Of a DNA stretch of 64,000 nucleotides, positions 18,053 to 27,753 are shown piece after piece; positions within the stretch are counted from its first letter, which is position 1, and each line of letters starts with the position of its first letter. The position numbers and the translations under genes were made by a program. This DNA comes from Lentisphaerae bacterium ADurb.Bin242 (GTDB lineage: Bacteria; Verrucomicrobiota; Lentisphaeria; Victivallales; UBA1829), in contig MWCA01000009.1 in NCBI GenBank assembly GCA_002069785.1, positions 21,168 through 85,167 on the forward strand, given 5' to 3'. The notes beneath the pieces were generated by a model. The model saw nothing but the letters and a program-made list of their open reading frames with translations. It did not search any database and had not been told where the DNA came from.

Positions 18053-19264
18053 ATGCCCAGAAACGAGTTCTTCAGCAAATTTGCCACCAAACTGGACGCC
18101 ATGGACTCGGGGTCCATCAATTCCTATATCCATCTGCTGGCGCGCAAGCACGGATTTCTGGAATCGGTGTTCAACTCCATCCGCGAGGGAATCGTGGTCA
18201 TCGACGCCTCCTACCGGCTGGTTTACCACAACGCTGTCGCCAAGGAAATGTTCGGAATCCCGGACGACTTTTCGCGCATCCGCATCACGGGCCTCGTCCG
18301 GGGCATCGACTGGAACGACTTTTTCGGCTCCGGCAAGGGAGAGCATACCGCATATCACGAGATCGAAATCCTTTATCCGAAACGCCGGGTGCTGAACTTT
18401 TACATCGTTCCGCGCCAACCCTCCGACGACCGCGAATTCGCCACCCTCATCTTCAACGACATCACCGAAACGTACGACCGTTTGAGCTCCGCCGCCGAAA
18501 GCGAACGGACCGCGCTGATTACAACCCTCGCCGCCGAAGTCGCGCACGAAATCGGCAACCCCCTCAACAGTCTTTACCTGAACCTCCAGCTTCTTCAAAG
18601 AAGCCTCGATTCCGGCAAGTTCAACCCCGCCGAGGGCCGGGAAATGATCGCCGAATCCAAAAGCGAGGTGGAGCGCCTGGACAACATCATCCACCAGTTT
18701 CTCCACGCGCTCCGCCCGAGCAAGCCGGTCATGCACGTGATCGACCTCAAGACGCTGGTGCTGGAGTCCCTCACCTTCATGCGCCACGAGATCGAAGGCC
18801 GCAACGTCACCGTCAACTGTCTCTGGAGCGATTCCCTCCCGAAGATCCGCGGCGACTCCGACCAGCTCAAGCAGGCTTTCTACAACCTCATCAAGAACGC
18901 GGTCCAGGCCATGCCGCAGGGCGGCACCCTGACGATCTCCTGTTCCTATGACGACCGTTCCGTTTTCGCGGACGTCGCCGACAAGGGACGCGGGATCAGG
19001 CAGGAGGATGCCGCACATCTCTTCACCCCGTATTTCACCACCAAGGCCGACGGCAACGGGCTGGGCCTCATGGTGGTCGAACGGGTCGTCCGCGAACACG
19101 GCGGACGGCTCTCCTTCGAAAGCACCCCCGGCGAAGGCACCACCTTCCGCCTCGCTTTCCCGCGCATCGGCGGACGCATCCGGGTTCTTCCTCCCCCGAA
19201 GGATGCCGCGTCCCCGGCCGGGATTCTTCCCGAAGGATCCCGAAACACCAAGGAACAGGAGTAA
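18053..19264 (+). CDS. NtrB/AtoS-type sensor histidine kinase
   Basis: About 403 residues. A PAS domain occupies residues 35-145 (SIREGIVVIDASYRLVYHN; FATLIFNDITE). The HisKA dimerisation domain carries the phosphorylated His165 in VAHEIGNPLNSL, and the HATPase domain has the N box NLIKNAVQAM, G1 box DKGRGI and G2 box GNGLGL. There is no membrane segment, so it is a cytoplasmic kinase. ATG at 18053 is preferred over GTG at 18044, because AAAAGG is ten bases before the ATG but directly abuts the GTG. It phosphorylates the NtrC-type regulator encoded six bases downstream. Confidence 0.93.
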   Translation: MPRNEFFSKFATKLDAMDSGSINSYIHLLARKHGFLESVFNSIREGIVVIDASYRLVYHNAVAKEMFGIPDDFSRIRITGLVRGIDWNDFFGSGKGEHTAYHEIEILYPKRRVLNFYIVPRQPSDDREFATLIFNDITETYDRLSSAAESERTALITTLAAEVAHEIGNPLNSLYLNLQLLQRSLDSGKFNPAEGREMIAESKSEVERLDNIIHQFLHALRPSKPVMHVIDLKTLVLESLTFMRHEIEGRNVTVNCLWSDSLPKIRGDSDQLKQAFYNLIKNAVQAMPQGGTLTISCSYDDRSVFADVADKGRGIRQEDAAHLFTPYFTTKADGNGLGLMVVERVVREHGGRLSFESTPGEGTTFRLAFPRIGGRIRVLPPPKDAASPAGILPEGSRNTKEQE

Positions 19265-19270
19265 GTCGTC

Positions 19271-20644
19271 ATGCCATCGAACCATAAAAAAGAAGAACGT
19301 CCGTCCATCTTGATCGTCGACGACGAACGCGGCACGCGCGAAGCCCTCGCCAAGTTCCTGCGCCCGTCCTACGAAGTCACCATCGCCGAGGACGGCGAGA
19401 TCGGACTGAATCTTCTGGCCCGCAACCACTACGACCTGGTGTTGTCGGATATCCGCATGCCCGGCGCGAACGGACTGACCATCCTCGACGCCGCCCTCAA
19501 AAAGACCCCGCCCCCTCCCTGCATCCTTTTCACCGCCTACGGCTCCATCGAGGCCGCCGTCGACGCCATGAAGCGCGGCGCGTTCGACTTCGTCACCAAG
19601 CCGGTCAACCTCGACCAGCTCGAAATCCTGATCGAACGCGCCTTCGAATCCGGTCGCATCAAGGAGGAAAACGCGGAACTCAAAAAACGACTCGATTCCA
19701 AGTTCGGACTGGAAAACATCATCGGCAGTTCCGCCGTCATCCAGAAAATCATCGAAAACGTCCGGCAGGTGGCTCCCACCCGTGCCACCATCAGCATCAC
19801 CGGCGAAAGCGGCACCGGCAAGGAACTGATCGCCCAGGCCATCCACCAGTTCAGCAGGCGGCCCGGGCGCTTCGTGGCGGTTCATTGCGCCGCCCTCCCG
19901 GAAACCCTGCTGGAAAGCGAGCTTTTCGGACACGAGAAGGGCTCGTTCACCGGCGCAAACGAACAGCGCAAAGGACGTTTCGAACTGGCCGACGGCGGAA
20001 CGCTTTTTCTCGACGAGATCGGGGAAATCCCGCTTTCCACGCAAGTCAAACTCCTGCGCGTGCTTGAAACCCGCACGTTCGAGCGTATCGGCGGCATGGA
20101 GACGCTCCAGGTCGACACCCGGGTGGTCACCGCGACCAACCGCGACCTCGCCGCCATGGTCGCCGAAGGCGCCTTCCGCGAAGACCTCTTCTACCGGCTG
20201 GACGTGGTTTCCATCCACATTCCGCCGCTGCGGGAGCGTCAGGAGGACATCCCCCCGCTGGTGAACCATTTCCTTGCCTTCTTCGCCAAGGAAAACGGGC
20301 GTCCGCCCCTGACGATTTCGGAAAGCGCGATGTCCGCGCTCTGCTCCTACTCCTGGCCGGGCAACATCCGTGAACTCAAAAACTGCGTCGAGCGCATGGT
20401 CGTCCTGACGCGCGGACAGATCATCGAGCTGGACAATGTCCCGATCCACATCCGGGAGAAGATCACGCCCGGCATCACGAAAACCATCCTCGGCACCTCC
20501 TCCTGCGACCTCGAGCGCAACGAAAAAATCCTGATCGCCCGCGCCCTCGAAGAGTGCAAGGGAAACCGGACCAAGGCCGCCGAAAAACTGGGCATCAGCC
20601 GCCGGACCCTCCACCGCAAGCTCGCCGCCTACGGTATCGAGTAA
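19271..20644 (+). CDS. NtrC-type sigma-54-dependent response regulator
   Basis: This 457-residue protein has three domains. The receiver (residues 10-125) has the acidic DDE pocket and the phosphoacceptor Asp in [10 protein letters not shown]. The AAA+ domain (about 150-390) has Walker A GESGTGKE, the sigma-54 contact loop in the variant GSFTGA, and Walker [12 protein letters not shown]. The C-terminal Fis-type helix-turn-helix has [20 protein letters not shown]. It activates sigma-54 promoters when phosphorylated by the adjacent kinase. Its targets cannot be inferred from this window. It converges with pbpC. Confidence 0.95.
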   Translation: MPSNHKKEERPSILIVDDERGTREALAKFLRPSYEVTIAEDGEIGLNLLARNHYDLVLSDIRMPGANGLTILDAALKKTPPPPCILFTAYGSIEAAVDAMKRGAFDFVTKPVNLDQLEILIERAFESGRIKEENAELKKRLDSKFGLENIIGSSAVIQKIIENVRQVAPTRATISITGESGTGKELIAQAIHQFSRRPGRFVAVHCAALPETLLESELFGHEKGSFTGANEQRKGRFELADGGTLFLDEIGEIPLSTQVKLLRVLETRTFERIGGMETLQVDTRVVTATNRDLAAMVAEGAFREDLFYRLDVVSIHIPPLRERQEDIPPLVNHFLAFFAKENGRPPLTISESAMSALCSYSWPGNIRELKNCVERMVVLTRGQIIELDNVPIHIREKITPGITKTILGTSSCDLERNEKILIARALEECKGNRTKAAEKLGISRRTLHRKLAAYGIE

Positions 20645-20733
20645 GATTCCGGCTGGAGAATAGGTTTCACGAATCCCCGGAGAGTTTTCAGGGGTATAGC
20701 ACGAAGTTTGCTTACGCTCGGCTTGCCGTTCTG

Positions 20734-22875
20734 TCAGGGGGTTTTGTCCACATGGAAAGTCACGCGGGCGGGTTTCGAGTCGGAGTGGTCATCCGTCGCA
20801 CGGAGCGTGTGGACGCCGCACGGGAAGGACAGCCGTTTCTCCCGGAAACGGCCCAGATACGCATCGTCCAGAAACCAGTACAACTCCTTTCCGGAATCCG
20901 AAGTCAGGTTGAGCGTCACCCCGCCCTCCCGCTCCGCCTGATACCGGACGGGCGCAGGGGTCAGAATCCGAAAAGATTCGCCCGTTCCCTCCCGTCCGCA
21001 GAGATCGCATTTCCGCAAAGGAACATCCCGCAGGACCGGCCCCGGGAAACACTCCCGGCAGGAGGCGTCCGACCGCAGGCCGGAGCGCGAACAGAGCGGA
21101 ACTGTCCGGAACTCCGCCGGAAAATCCTCCCATTTCGGGCGTAATCCCCCTCTGTAGAGGGAATTCATGATCTCCGCCGCGGCGGGGGCGGCGCTCTCCA
21201 GTCCCCGGAGGGAGGCCGATGCCCGGCCGTCCTTGTTGCCGAACCAGACGCCCAGCGTCCATTCGGGCGTAAACGCGAAACACCAGGCGTCCCGGTTTCC
21301 GTTGGAGGTGCCGGTCTTCCAGGCGGCGTCGACCGCACAGCCGGGCAGCGGACGGGTCCGGAGCATTTTGCCCGTCATGAGGCAGACGCTCCGGGGAAAC
21401 ACGCGCACGCCGGACGGGGTTTTTCCGGTCAGGAACGTCGGCTTGAAGAAAACGCCGCACCGGGCAAGCGCCGCATAAGCGCCGGTCATCGAAAGGAGGG
21501 TATGCCCGGCCGTGCCGAGCACCAGCGGCAGACCGTCCCGCGGGGGATGGTCCGGCTTGAGAAGGTCGAGCCGCTTGAAAAGGTCCACGACCCGCTCCGT
21601 TCCGAGCGCGGCCAGCAGCCGGACCGCCGGGGTGTTCAGCGACAGGGAGAGCGCTTCCGCCGCGCGGACGTCGCCCCGGAAAGTGCCGTCGTAGTTGACG
21701 GGGGAATAGTCGCCGTACCGCAGGGGAGCGTCCCGCAGGAAAGTGTCCATGACGATCCGGCCGCCGTGGATGGCCTCGGCATATACGAACGGTTTCAGCG
21801 ACGAACCCGCCGAGCGCACGGCCAGGGTCGCGTTGACCTGTCCGCCGAAACCGGAAGCATCGTCCAGCGTGCCGACCAGAGCAACCACCCGTCCGGTGGA
21901 GGTCTCCATCAGGATGCCGGCCGCGTCGCGCACCGAAGTCAGGGAGGCGGCGTGCGACCGCAGGACGTTCCGCAGAAGACGGCTGTATCCGGCGTCAAAC
22001 GCGCAGTCCACCCGCGGCGAATCCCCCGCCTCGCGCGCGGCCAGCTCGAAATACATCCGGTTCTCCCGGTCCGTATTGCGGACGAACTCGGACGGAAAGC
22101 GGAAATCGCGCAGACGCAGAGGTTCTTCCTTCTCGATTCTTTCGCTCTCCTTCGCATCGATGACACCCTGCCGTTCGAGCAGAAGGAGCACCCTTTTGCG
22201 GCGGCGGAGCGCCTGTTCCGGGAAACGGTCCGGACGGTAGGCGTTCGGGCGCTGCGGCAGACCGCAGAGCAGGGAGGCTTCCGCCCGGTTCAGTGCGGAG
22301 GCGGGCAGACCGAAGTAGCAGCGCGCGGCGGCCTCGATCCCGTAGACCTGGCCTCCGAACGGAACCCGGTTGAGGTATTCGGTCAGCAGGCGGTCTTTCG
22401 AATACAGCTGTTCCAGCCGCCGCGCCTTGAGCATCTGCCGGAGTTTGCGCAGGAGGGAACGCGGCGCGCGCGGCTCGGTCATTCCGGCCAGCTGCATGGA
22501 AATGGTCGACGCCCCGGAAACGATGCGTCCGTGAAAAAGATTCTGCTTGAACGCCCGCGCCAGCGCCCGATAATCCACGCCCGAATGCGAGTAGAAACGG
22601 CGGTCCTCCACCAGGAAAGTTTTGACGGCTTCAGCCGAAATCTGTTCCAGCGGCACGTCGAAACGCCATTCGTAATCGCCGGAACGCTGGAGATGCACGC
22701 ACGAACCGGACGGATCGAACCAGGCGCGGGAGGGCGTCCGTTTCCGGAGCTCCTTCATCGGATCGTCCAGGAACCGGGGCAGGAACCGCCACGCCGCCGC
22801 GGCCGACAGCAGAAGCGTCAGTCCCGCGGCGGCAAGGAGGAGGAAGACCCGTTTTCCCTTTTCCGGAACGCTCAT
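20734..22875 (-). CDS. pbpC: Penicillin-binding protein 1C
   Basis: This 713-residue bifunctional peptidoglycan synthase starts with one membrane segment (residues 10-30), then the GT51 transglycosylase (VEDRRFYSHSGVDYRALARA; GASTISMQLAG; YLNRVPFGGQVYGIEAAA). The transpeptidase has SSLKPF (active Ser), SLN and KTGTSNGNRDAW, followed by the C-terminal domain typical of PBP1C, here with several Cys residues (CSRSGLRSDASCRECFPG; CDLCG). Its start overlaps the end of the alpha-2-macroglobulin gene by 4 bases, the classic pairing in which the macroglobulin guards the periplasm and PBP1C repairs the wall. Confidence 0.93.
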   Translation of the reverse strand: MSVPEKGKRVFLLLAAAGLTLLLSAAAAWRFLPRFLDDPMKELRKRTPSRAWFDPSGSCVHLQRSGDYEWRFDVPLEQISAEAVKTFLVEDRRFYSHSGVDYRALARAFKQNLFHGRIVSGASTISMQLAGMTEPRAPRSLLRKLRQMLKARRLEQLYSKDRLLTEYLNRVPFGGQVYGIEAAARCYFGLPASALNRAEASLLCGLPQRPNAYRPDRFPEQALRRRKRVLLLLERQGVIDAKESERIEKEEPLRLRDFRFPSEFVRNTDRENRMYFELAAREAGDSPRVDCAFDAGYSRLLRNVLRSHAASLTSVRDAAGILMETSTGRVVALVGTLDDASGFGGQVNATLAVRSAGSSLKPFVYAEAIHGGRIVMDTFLRDAPLRYGDYSPVNYDGTFRGDVRAAEALSLSLNTPAVRLLAALGTERVVDLFKRLDLLKPDHPPRDGLPLVLGTAGHTLLSMTGAYAALARCGVFFKPTFLTGKTPSGVRVFPRSVCLMTGKMLRTRPLPGCAVDAAWKTGTSNGNRDAWCFAFTPEWTLGVWFGNKDGRASASLRGLESAAPAAAEIMNSLYRGGLRPKWEDFPAEFRTVPLCSRSGLRSDASCRECFPGPVLRDVPLRKCDLCGREGTGESFRILTPAPVRYQAEREGGVTLNLTSDSGKELYWFLDDAYLGRFREKRLSFPCGVHTLRATDDHSDSKPARVTFHVDKTP

Positions 22876-25800
22876 TTCACCTCGAAGACATCTCCGGCGG
22901 GCCAGACGCCGCCGGTGTCGGGCGCATACATGGCCTCGGCGCAGAGGGGCGGCACCGCGAAGCGCCCGCGCGTCACGGCCCGCGCCTGATAGGTGAACAC
23001 CTCCTCTCCGGAGGAAAGGAGGTCGGCAAAGAGCTGGAGGCGGTCGCCGCGCTTTTCCACATGCCGGACACGAAGGAGACGGCCGTCCTTTTTCGGCACG
23101 GGCGTCGTCATCCGCGTGGCGAAACGTTCATCCTCGATTTCGAGTCCGCCGGGCAGGAGATCGACCACCGCCAGGTCACGGATCGCGCCGGACGCTCCGA
23201 TGTGAAGCCGGACGGTCACCAGTTCCCCCTGCGGGACGCTTTTGACTTCGCGACCGTCCTTATCCAGATATTGACGGCGGAGCCGGACCGCACCGTCGCG
23301 GGCGCGGATTTCGCGCGGAATCCCCCGGACGTTCCACCGGGCATACACGGGTGCGCCGCTCCGGTTCTCGACCACCCCGCCGATGCTCTTTTTTTCCAGT
23401 CCGGCCAGGACAAGGGGCTTGCCGGGTTCGGAGGTGTAAATCTCGTCCGGGCCGAACGAGACCGTCGCGGAGCCATTGCCCGTGCCGTACTGTTTCGCAA
23501 ACGCGGCAAGGCCCAGCGAAGCCCAGGCGTTGGCATGGGTAGTCCCCCAGCCGGAGCCGTCGGCGCGGACTTTCTGCCGCAGAAGGGCGGCCAGTTTCAG
23601 CGCGGCGGGAGAATCCGGCATGGAGTCCATGAGCAGGAAAAGCGTCATTCCGGCCCGGGACGCCTCATCGGAAAACGAGGAAGCCCCGGAGTCCGTCCGC
23701 CAGACTTCCTTTTCGAGGACGCGGTTCATATGCACAGCCCCCTCGCCCGCGTATCCGCCCCGGATCAGGGCGGCCGAAGCCAGGAAGGAAGCGAAGTCGT
23801 TCTCCTTTCCGGCGAGAAGATTCCGGGCGACCCCGGCAAGAAACGCTTGATCCTCCATCAGGGCCAGCACATAACAGGCATAGGCCCGTTCATAGCGCGG
23901 GAGCGTCGGAGTGTCCGCTATTTTGCGCAGCCATATCCGGCAGCTCTTTTTCGGGCCGTCTTCCCATTTCCCGGACGCACACAGGAAATGGGCGGCAAAA
24001 ACCGACGCCCCGTTCCAGCCGTCCGTACCGCCCGGCCACGCGGAAAAAGAGCCGTTGTACAGCATCATGGAAAGGAGCTTGGCGGCGGAGTCGTTCATTT
24101 TCCGGTTGGCTGTCCGAGCCATGGCTTCCGGGATCACGTGAAGTTCCGACAGCGTATCCGCGGAAAGGAACGGGAATGCGGCGGCGGTCGTCTGTTCCAG
24201 GCACCCGTAGGGATAGGAATTGAGCCAGTCGAGAGCGTCTTTCAGGACGGACGCCGGAGACGGGGAAAGGGTCAGTCCCGCCTCGGCGCCGGGACGGAAA
24301 TCCGACGGCAAAGCATCGGGCAGTTTCCAGTTTTCGCCGGGACGGAGGATGCGGAACTCGCTCGACCGGACCGGCGGATTCTGCGGCCGGACGGTCATGC
24401 GCAGTTCGCCTTTTTTGGTCACGTCTCCCATGACCAGTTCATACGGGACCGTCAGCGGACCGCATTTTCCGGGAGCCTTGAGGCGCATGCGGAACACGGC
24501 GGAACCGTTCCTGGCGAGGCGGGCGGTGAACGGTTCCGGCCGGCCATCCGGCGGCATCGCGCGGAAGGAGGCGGGACCGTCGGGCAGCTCGTAGTTGAAC
24601 AGCGTGAAGGTCAGTTCGGCTTCATCCCCGGGAGCCAGGGCGACCGGACCCGACGGCATCACGCCGATCCGGTCGCGGAGGAGCAGCAGGCGTTCGGCGG
24701 AACCGGCCCGCCCGGGGGAGGAGGCCACCGCCATGAGCCGCATCGCGCCGAGATGGTCCGGCAGAGACATTTCCAGCGCCGTTTTCCCGTTCACCCTGAC
24801 CGCGGGCAGCACCGTCACGGCGGACTTCGGAAGGTTGAGGTTGCAATCCCCCCGGATCTTCTGCCGGACGACGGCCGGCGAAAAGGCCCCGCCGTCTCCG
24901 CCGATCTTCCCGTTCTGATCGATGCGGAGTTCGGGATACAGCATGCCATACACGTCGGAGAACCGGAACCCGCAAGCGTAGTCCCCGAAGAAAAACGAAA
25001 AGATGTCCGGCGTGCGGAAATTCGTGAGCGCAAGAATGCCTTCATCGACCGCGAAAAGCTGGAGAAGTCCTTCGCACGGCGAACCGTCCGGAGCCGACAG
25101 CGCCGCCTCCACGCGGATTTTTTCTCCCGGAAACGCCTTCTCCGGCGCGGACAGCGTTACTTTCAGCTGCCGGGCGGTCCGGTCCATCCGGAAGCGGAGC
25201 AACCCGAAGGAGCGCTGCGTTTTTCCGATGACCGTGATTCCGCTGAAACAGGAGGCCGTGTCCACCGGCTCCGGCAGCGGGATCGAAAGGGTGTTTTCGC
25301 CCGCCTTGACCGCATGGGAGCGCATGGTCTCCAGCGACCTCTCCCCGGTCGAGACAAAGGCAAAACCGTCGAACGCACTGACAAACGTCACGCGGGCGAC
25401 GTCCCCCGGCTTGTAAACCTCCTTGTCCGTGCGGAAGGAAAGAACCGACGGGTTCCCGCTGCGGACACCGCCCTCCCCTTCCCAGTGAAAGAAATTCATC
25501 CGTGTGCGGAGAGCGCAGCAGACGAGTTCGACTTCATACTGTCCGCTCTCCAGGGGAAGCCGGAACACGCCGTCCGTGCCGTCCGTACGGACAACCTGTT
25601 CCCCGGGAAGAGGCATCCGCCGGAGTTCCCATTCCCGCCCGAGCTGTCCGCCGGAATCCTTTTTGAGAACATACGTCCACTCCAGACGCCAGATCCGCAG
25701 ATGGAGCTCCTTCGACTTTTTCGGAAGAGCGGCCCCCTTTTCCGCCGGAAACAGACGCCATTCGATCGCGGCTTCCTTCGGGGAAAACGCTTTTTCCGCC

Positions 25801-27632
25801 TTGCGGACGCCGAGATAACAGGGAAGCGGATCGCAGGGAACCGAAACCGTCGCGGTGACGGCGCGTCCGCCCGGTTCCCGGACCTGTGCGGAAGCCACCA
25901 GCAGAACCGGCGCGAACGCCTTGCCGCCGCGCTCGGAAAAGCCCGGATATTTCAGATTCGCCCGGCCGTTCGCCAGGGAACCGTTGCCGGAAAAAGTCCG
26001 CCCGGACGCAAAAGCCTCCCGGTCTCCGACCGTCCAGGTCCGCCAGTGGACCGGCGGCGGAGCGGGGACCGCGGTCACCTGGAACGAATAGGGAGCCTCC
26101 CCGGCGTTCTGCCCGAAATAATAGTCCGCCGAAATCTCGAAGGAGAGCGTTTCGCCTCCGTGCACCGCCGGAGCGGAAGGCTTCAGGGAGGTCTTGATGC
26201 GGTCGGGCACGAAATCGGCGACCAGCACAGAGGCGACGCCCCACGGAACCCCGGAAGAACCGTCCAGCGAACAGAGAAGCGCATAGTTCCCGCCGGGAGC
26301 GTCTTCCGGAACAGCAAAGGATGCCGAGGCGAAGCCGGACGCATCCGTCTTGAGTTTGCGGGAAATGATGCGGTTGTCCTTCGGGTCTTTCAGAAGAATC
26401 ACGCAGGGGGCGTCCGGATACACCTGGAGGCAACTGTCCCGGACAAACACGGAGGCATGGATCGTCTCCCCGGCCCGGTAAACGCCGCGTTCGGTGTAGA
26501 GGAAGGCGCGCGGCTCCCGGCGGAAAGCCGGTCCGGCGTTGCCGAACTCCGCGAGGGAGTGCGACTTCTCGCCGAGGTCCGTATAGAAAGAAATGTCATT
26601 CCCTTTGCGGACCGTCACCGTACGGGCGGAATCCCCCGGATCGTCCAGTGCGGACGCGTATTCCAGAAGGGCGATCCCCTCCGCGTCCGTCACGCCCCGG
26701 GCCAACAGCTGGTTCTTGCGGCTGATCAGCGTCACCACCGCTCCGGACGCGGGGGCTCCGGTCTCGAATGAACGCACGGCAACGAACGCTTTCCGGGTCA
26801 GCGGGTCCAGCACCGTCTGGATGGCCATGTCCGTGACCGCCAGAACCCGCGAAACGTCGCCGTCGGTTCCCGGGGAAGAAATCCGGATGGCATAAACGCC
26901 CGGCTGGCGGCCCGGGATCAGGGAATCGAGGTCCAGCGCATAATTCACCGCCCGGTTCCGCGGGATTTTCACGGAGATGCTTTTCCGGACGATCTCCCGG
27001 GCGTTGTCCAGCGCATCCCCGGATTCCGGCGAGTAGATTCCGAGGTTGTTTTCGTGCAGTTTCAGGAGGGTCACGGAAAGGGTGGACACATTGGCCAGCT
27101 CCAGCGGCAGGTTCCATTCCTTCTGTTTCCGGGGAAAGAGCAGCCCGGACGAAAGAAAGCTCACCGACGGGCACAGCGGAGGCATCTTGACCCGGAACGC
27201 GGCGTCCTGCCGGAGTTCCGCCCCGTTTTCGGCGCGCAGACCTTTCTTCAGTGTGAAATCATACACTGTTTCGGGCTGGAAATCGCCCTTGAGGAGCCAG
27301 CCTCCGGATTCCGGCAAGACCCGGTACGGCACGGCGGGGGTCACGGAAAGAAATTCCGTTCCCGACGGAAGCGGAATCCAGGAATCGCAGCTGAACCGCA
27401 GACGGACGCCCCGGGGTTCCCACGGCGGAACATTCACATCCCGCAGGAAAAATTCACCGGGCCGGTTCTTTTTCACAGCGGACGGGAGCGTTTTTCCCTT
27501 GTTTTCCGGCACCCGCGCAGCCTTTTGGAGCCGCTCCGATTTCAGTTGAGAAAAAAGAGCGATGTTGAGTGTGACGGAAGCAGCCAGGGCCGTCCCGGCA
27601 AGAAGTGATAAAATGAGCGTATTTTTCTTCAT
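22872..27632 (-). CDS. Bacterial alpha-2-macroglobulin (thioester type)
   Basis: This 1586-residue protein has an N-terminal membrane or signal segment (MKKNTLILSLLAGTALAASV) and repeated macroglobulin-like beta-sandwich domains. The bait/A2M region contains VYRAGETIHASVFVRD and FRTDKEVYKPGDVARV. The thioester motif CLEQ lies near residue 1140 in YPYGCLEQTTAAAFP, followed by the alpha-helical thioester domain. It traps attacking proteases in the periplasm by covalent capture. Length and order match the YfhM-type family. It is the first gene of the two-gene operon with pbpC. Confidence 0.93.
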   Translation of the reverse strand: MKKNTLILSLLAGTALAASVTLNIALFSQLKSERLQKAARVPENKGKTLPSAVKKNRPGEFFLRDVNVPPWEPRGVRLRFSCDSWIPLPSGTEFLSVTPAVPYRVLPESGGWLLKGDFQPETVYDFTLKKGLRAENGAELRQDAAFRVKMPPLCPSVSFLSSGLLFPRKQKEWNLPLELANVSTLSVTLLKLHENNLGIYSPESGDALDNAREIVRKSISVKIPRNRAVNYALDLDSLIPGRQPGVYAIRISSPGTDGDVSRVLAVTDMAIQTVLDPLTRKAFVAVRSFETGAPASGAVVTLISRKNQLLARGVTDAEGIALLEYASALDDPGDSARTVTVRKGNDISFYTDLGEKSHSLAEFGNAGPAFRREPRAFLYTERGVYRAGETIHASVFVRDSCLQVYPDAPCVILLKDPKDNRIISRKLKTDASGFASASFAVPEDAPGGNYALLCSLDGSSGVPWGVASVLVADFVPDRIKTSLKPSAPAVHGGETLSFEISADYYFGQNAGEAPYSFQVTAVPAPPPVHWRTWTVGDREAFASGRTFSGNGSLANGRANLKYPGFSERGGKAFAPVLLVASAQVREPGGRAVTATVSVPCDPLPCYLGVRKAEKAFSPKEAAIEWRLFPAEKGAALPKKSKELHLRIWRLEWTYVLKKDSGGQLGREWELRRMPLPGEQVVRTDGTDGVFRLPLESGQYEVELVCCALRTRMNFFHWEGEGGVRSGNPSVLSFRTDKEVYKPGDVARVTFVSAFDGFAFVSTGERSLETMRSHAVKAGENTLSIPLPEPVDTASCFSGITVIGKTQRSFGLLRFRMDRTARQLKVTLSAPEKAFPGEKIRVEAALSAPDGSPCEGLLQLFAVDEGILALTNFRTPDIFSFFFGDYACGFRFSDVYGMLYPELRIDQNGKIGGDGGAFSPAVVRQKIRGDCNLNLPKSAVTVLPAVRVNGKTALEMSLPDHLGAMRLMAVASSPGRAGSAERLLLLRDRIGVMPSGPVALAPGDEAELTFTLFNYELPDGPASFRAMPPDGRPEPFTARLARNGSAVFRMRLKAPGKCGPLTVPYELVMGDVTKKGELRMTVRPQNPPVRSSEFRILRPGENWKLPDALPSDFRPGAEAGLTLSPSPASVLKDALDWLNSYPYGCLEQTTAAAFPFLSADTLSELHVIPEAMARTANRKMNDSAAKLLSMMLYNGSFSAWPGGTDGWNGASVFAAHFLCASGKWEDGPKKSCRIWLRKIADTPTLPRYERAYACYVLALMEDQAFLAGVARNLLAGKENDFASFLASAALIRGGYAGEGAVHMNRVLEKEVWRTDSGASSFSDEASRAGMTLFLLMDSMPDSPAALKLAALLRQKVRADGSGWGTTHANAWASLGLAAFAKQYGTGNGSATVSFGPDEIYTSEPGKPLVLAGLEKKSIGGVVENRSGAPVYARWNVRGIPREIRARDGAVRLRRQYLDKDGREVKSVPQGELVTVRLHIGASGAIRDLAVVDLLPGGLEIEDERFATRMTTPVPKKDGRLLRVRHVEKRGDRLQLFADLLSSGEEVFTYQARAVTRGRFAVPPLCAEAMYAPDTGGVWPAGDVFEVK

Positions 27633-27728
27633 GGCAGAGTATTCCCCATATACAAAATGTTCGAATGGCAGGGTTGTCCCCGAAAGGAAAATCTATCAGG
27701 AAAAAGGGGAATATCAAGGGCCGGTTTG

Positions 27729-27753
27729 AAAAAAATCACTCTTTCCAGGAGTG
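27729..27753 (-). terminator. Terminator overlapping the stop codon of the U32-like gene
   Basis: On the minus strand CACTC (27753-27749), a 7-base loop and GAGTG (27741-27737) are followed by ATTTTTTT (27736-27729). The stem includes the last codons and the TGA of the upstream gene. The stem is only five pairs, so strength is uncertain. Confidence 0.5.

Noticed and set aside
19930..19960. GSFTGA instead of GAFTGA in the NtrC-type protein
   Set aside because: A mild, naturally occurring variation of the sigma-54 contact loop; other motifs are intact, so no loss of function is implied.
18047..20614. Very long open frame (about 855 codons) on the minus strand opposite the two-component genes
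   Set aside because: The plus-strand frames encode clear kinase and NtrC domains. The opposite frame has no recognisable motif and arises from GC-rich codon bias.
23061..26771. Open frame of about 1236 codons on the plus strand opposite the macroglobulin gene
   Set aside because: Low-complexity Arg/Gly-rich translation with no domain; the minus strand encodes a complete alpha-2-macroglobulin with a thioester motif.
20734..27632. Macroglobulin plus PBP1C as a possible new defence system
   Set aside because: This is a well-known conserved gene pair; overlap and motifs are standard.
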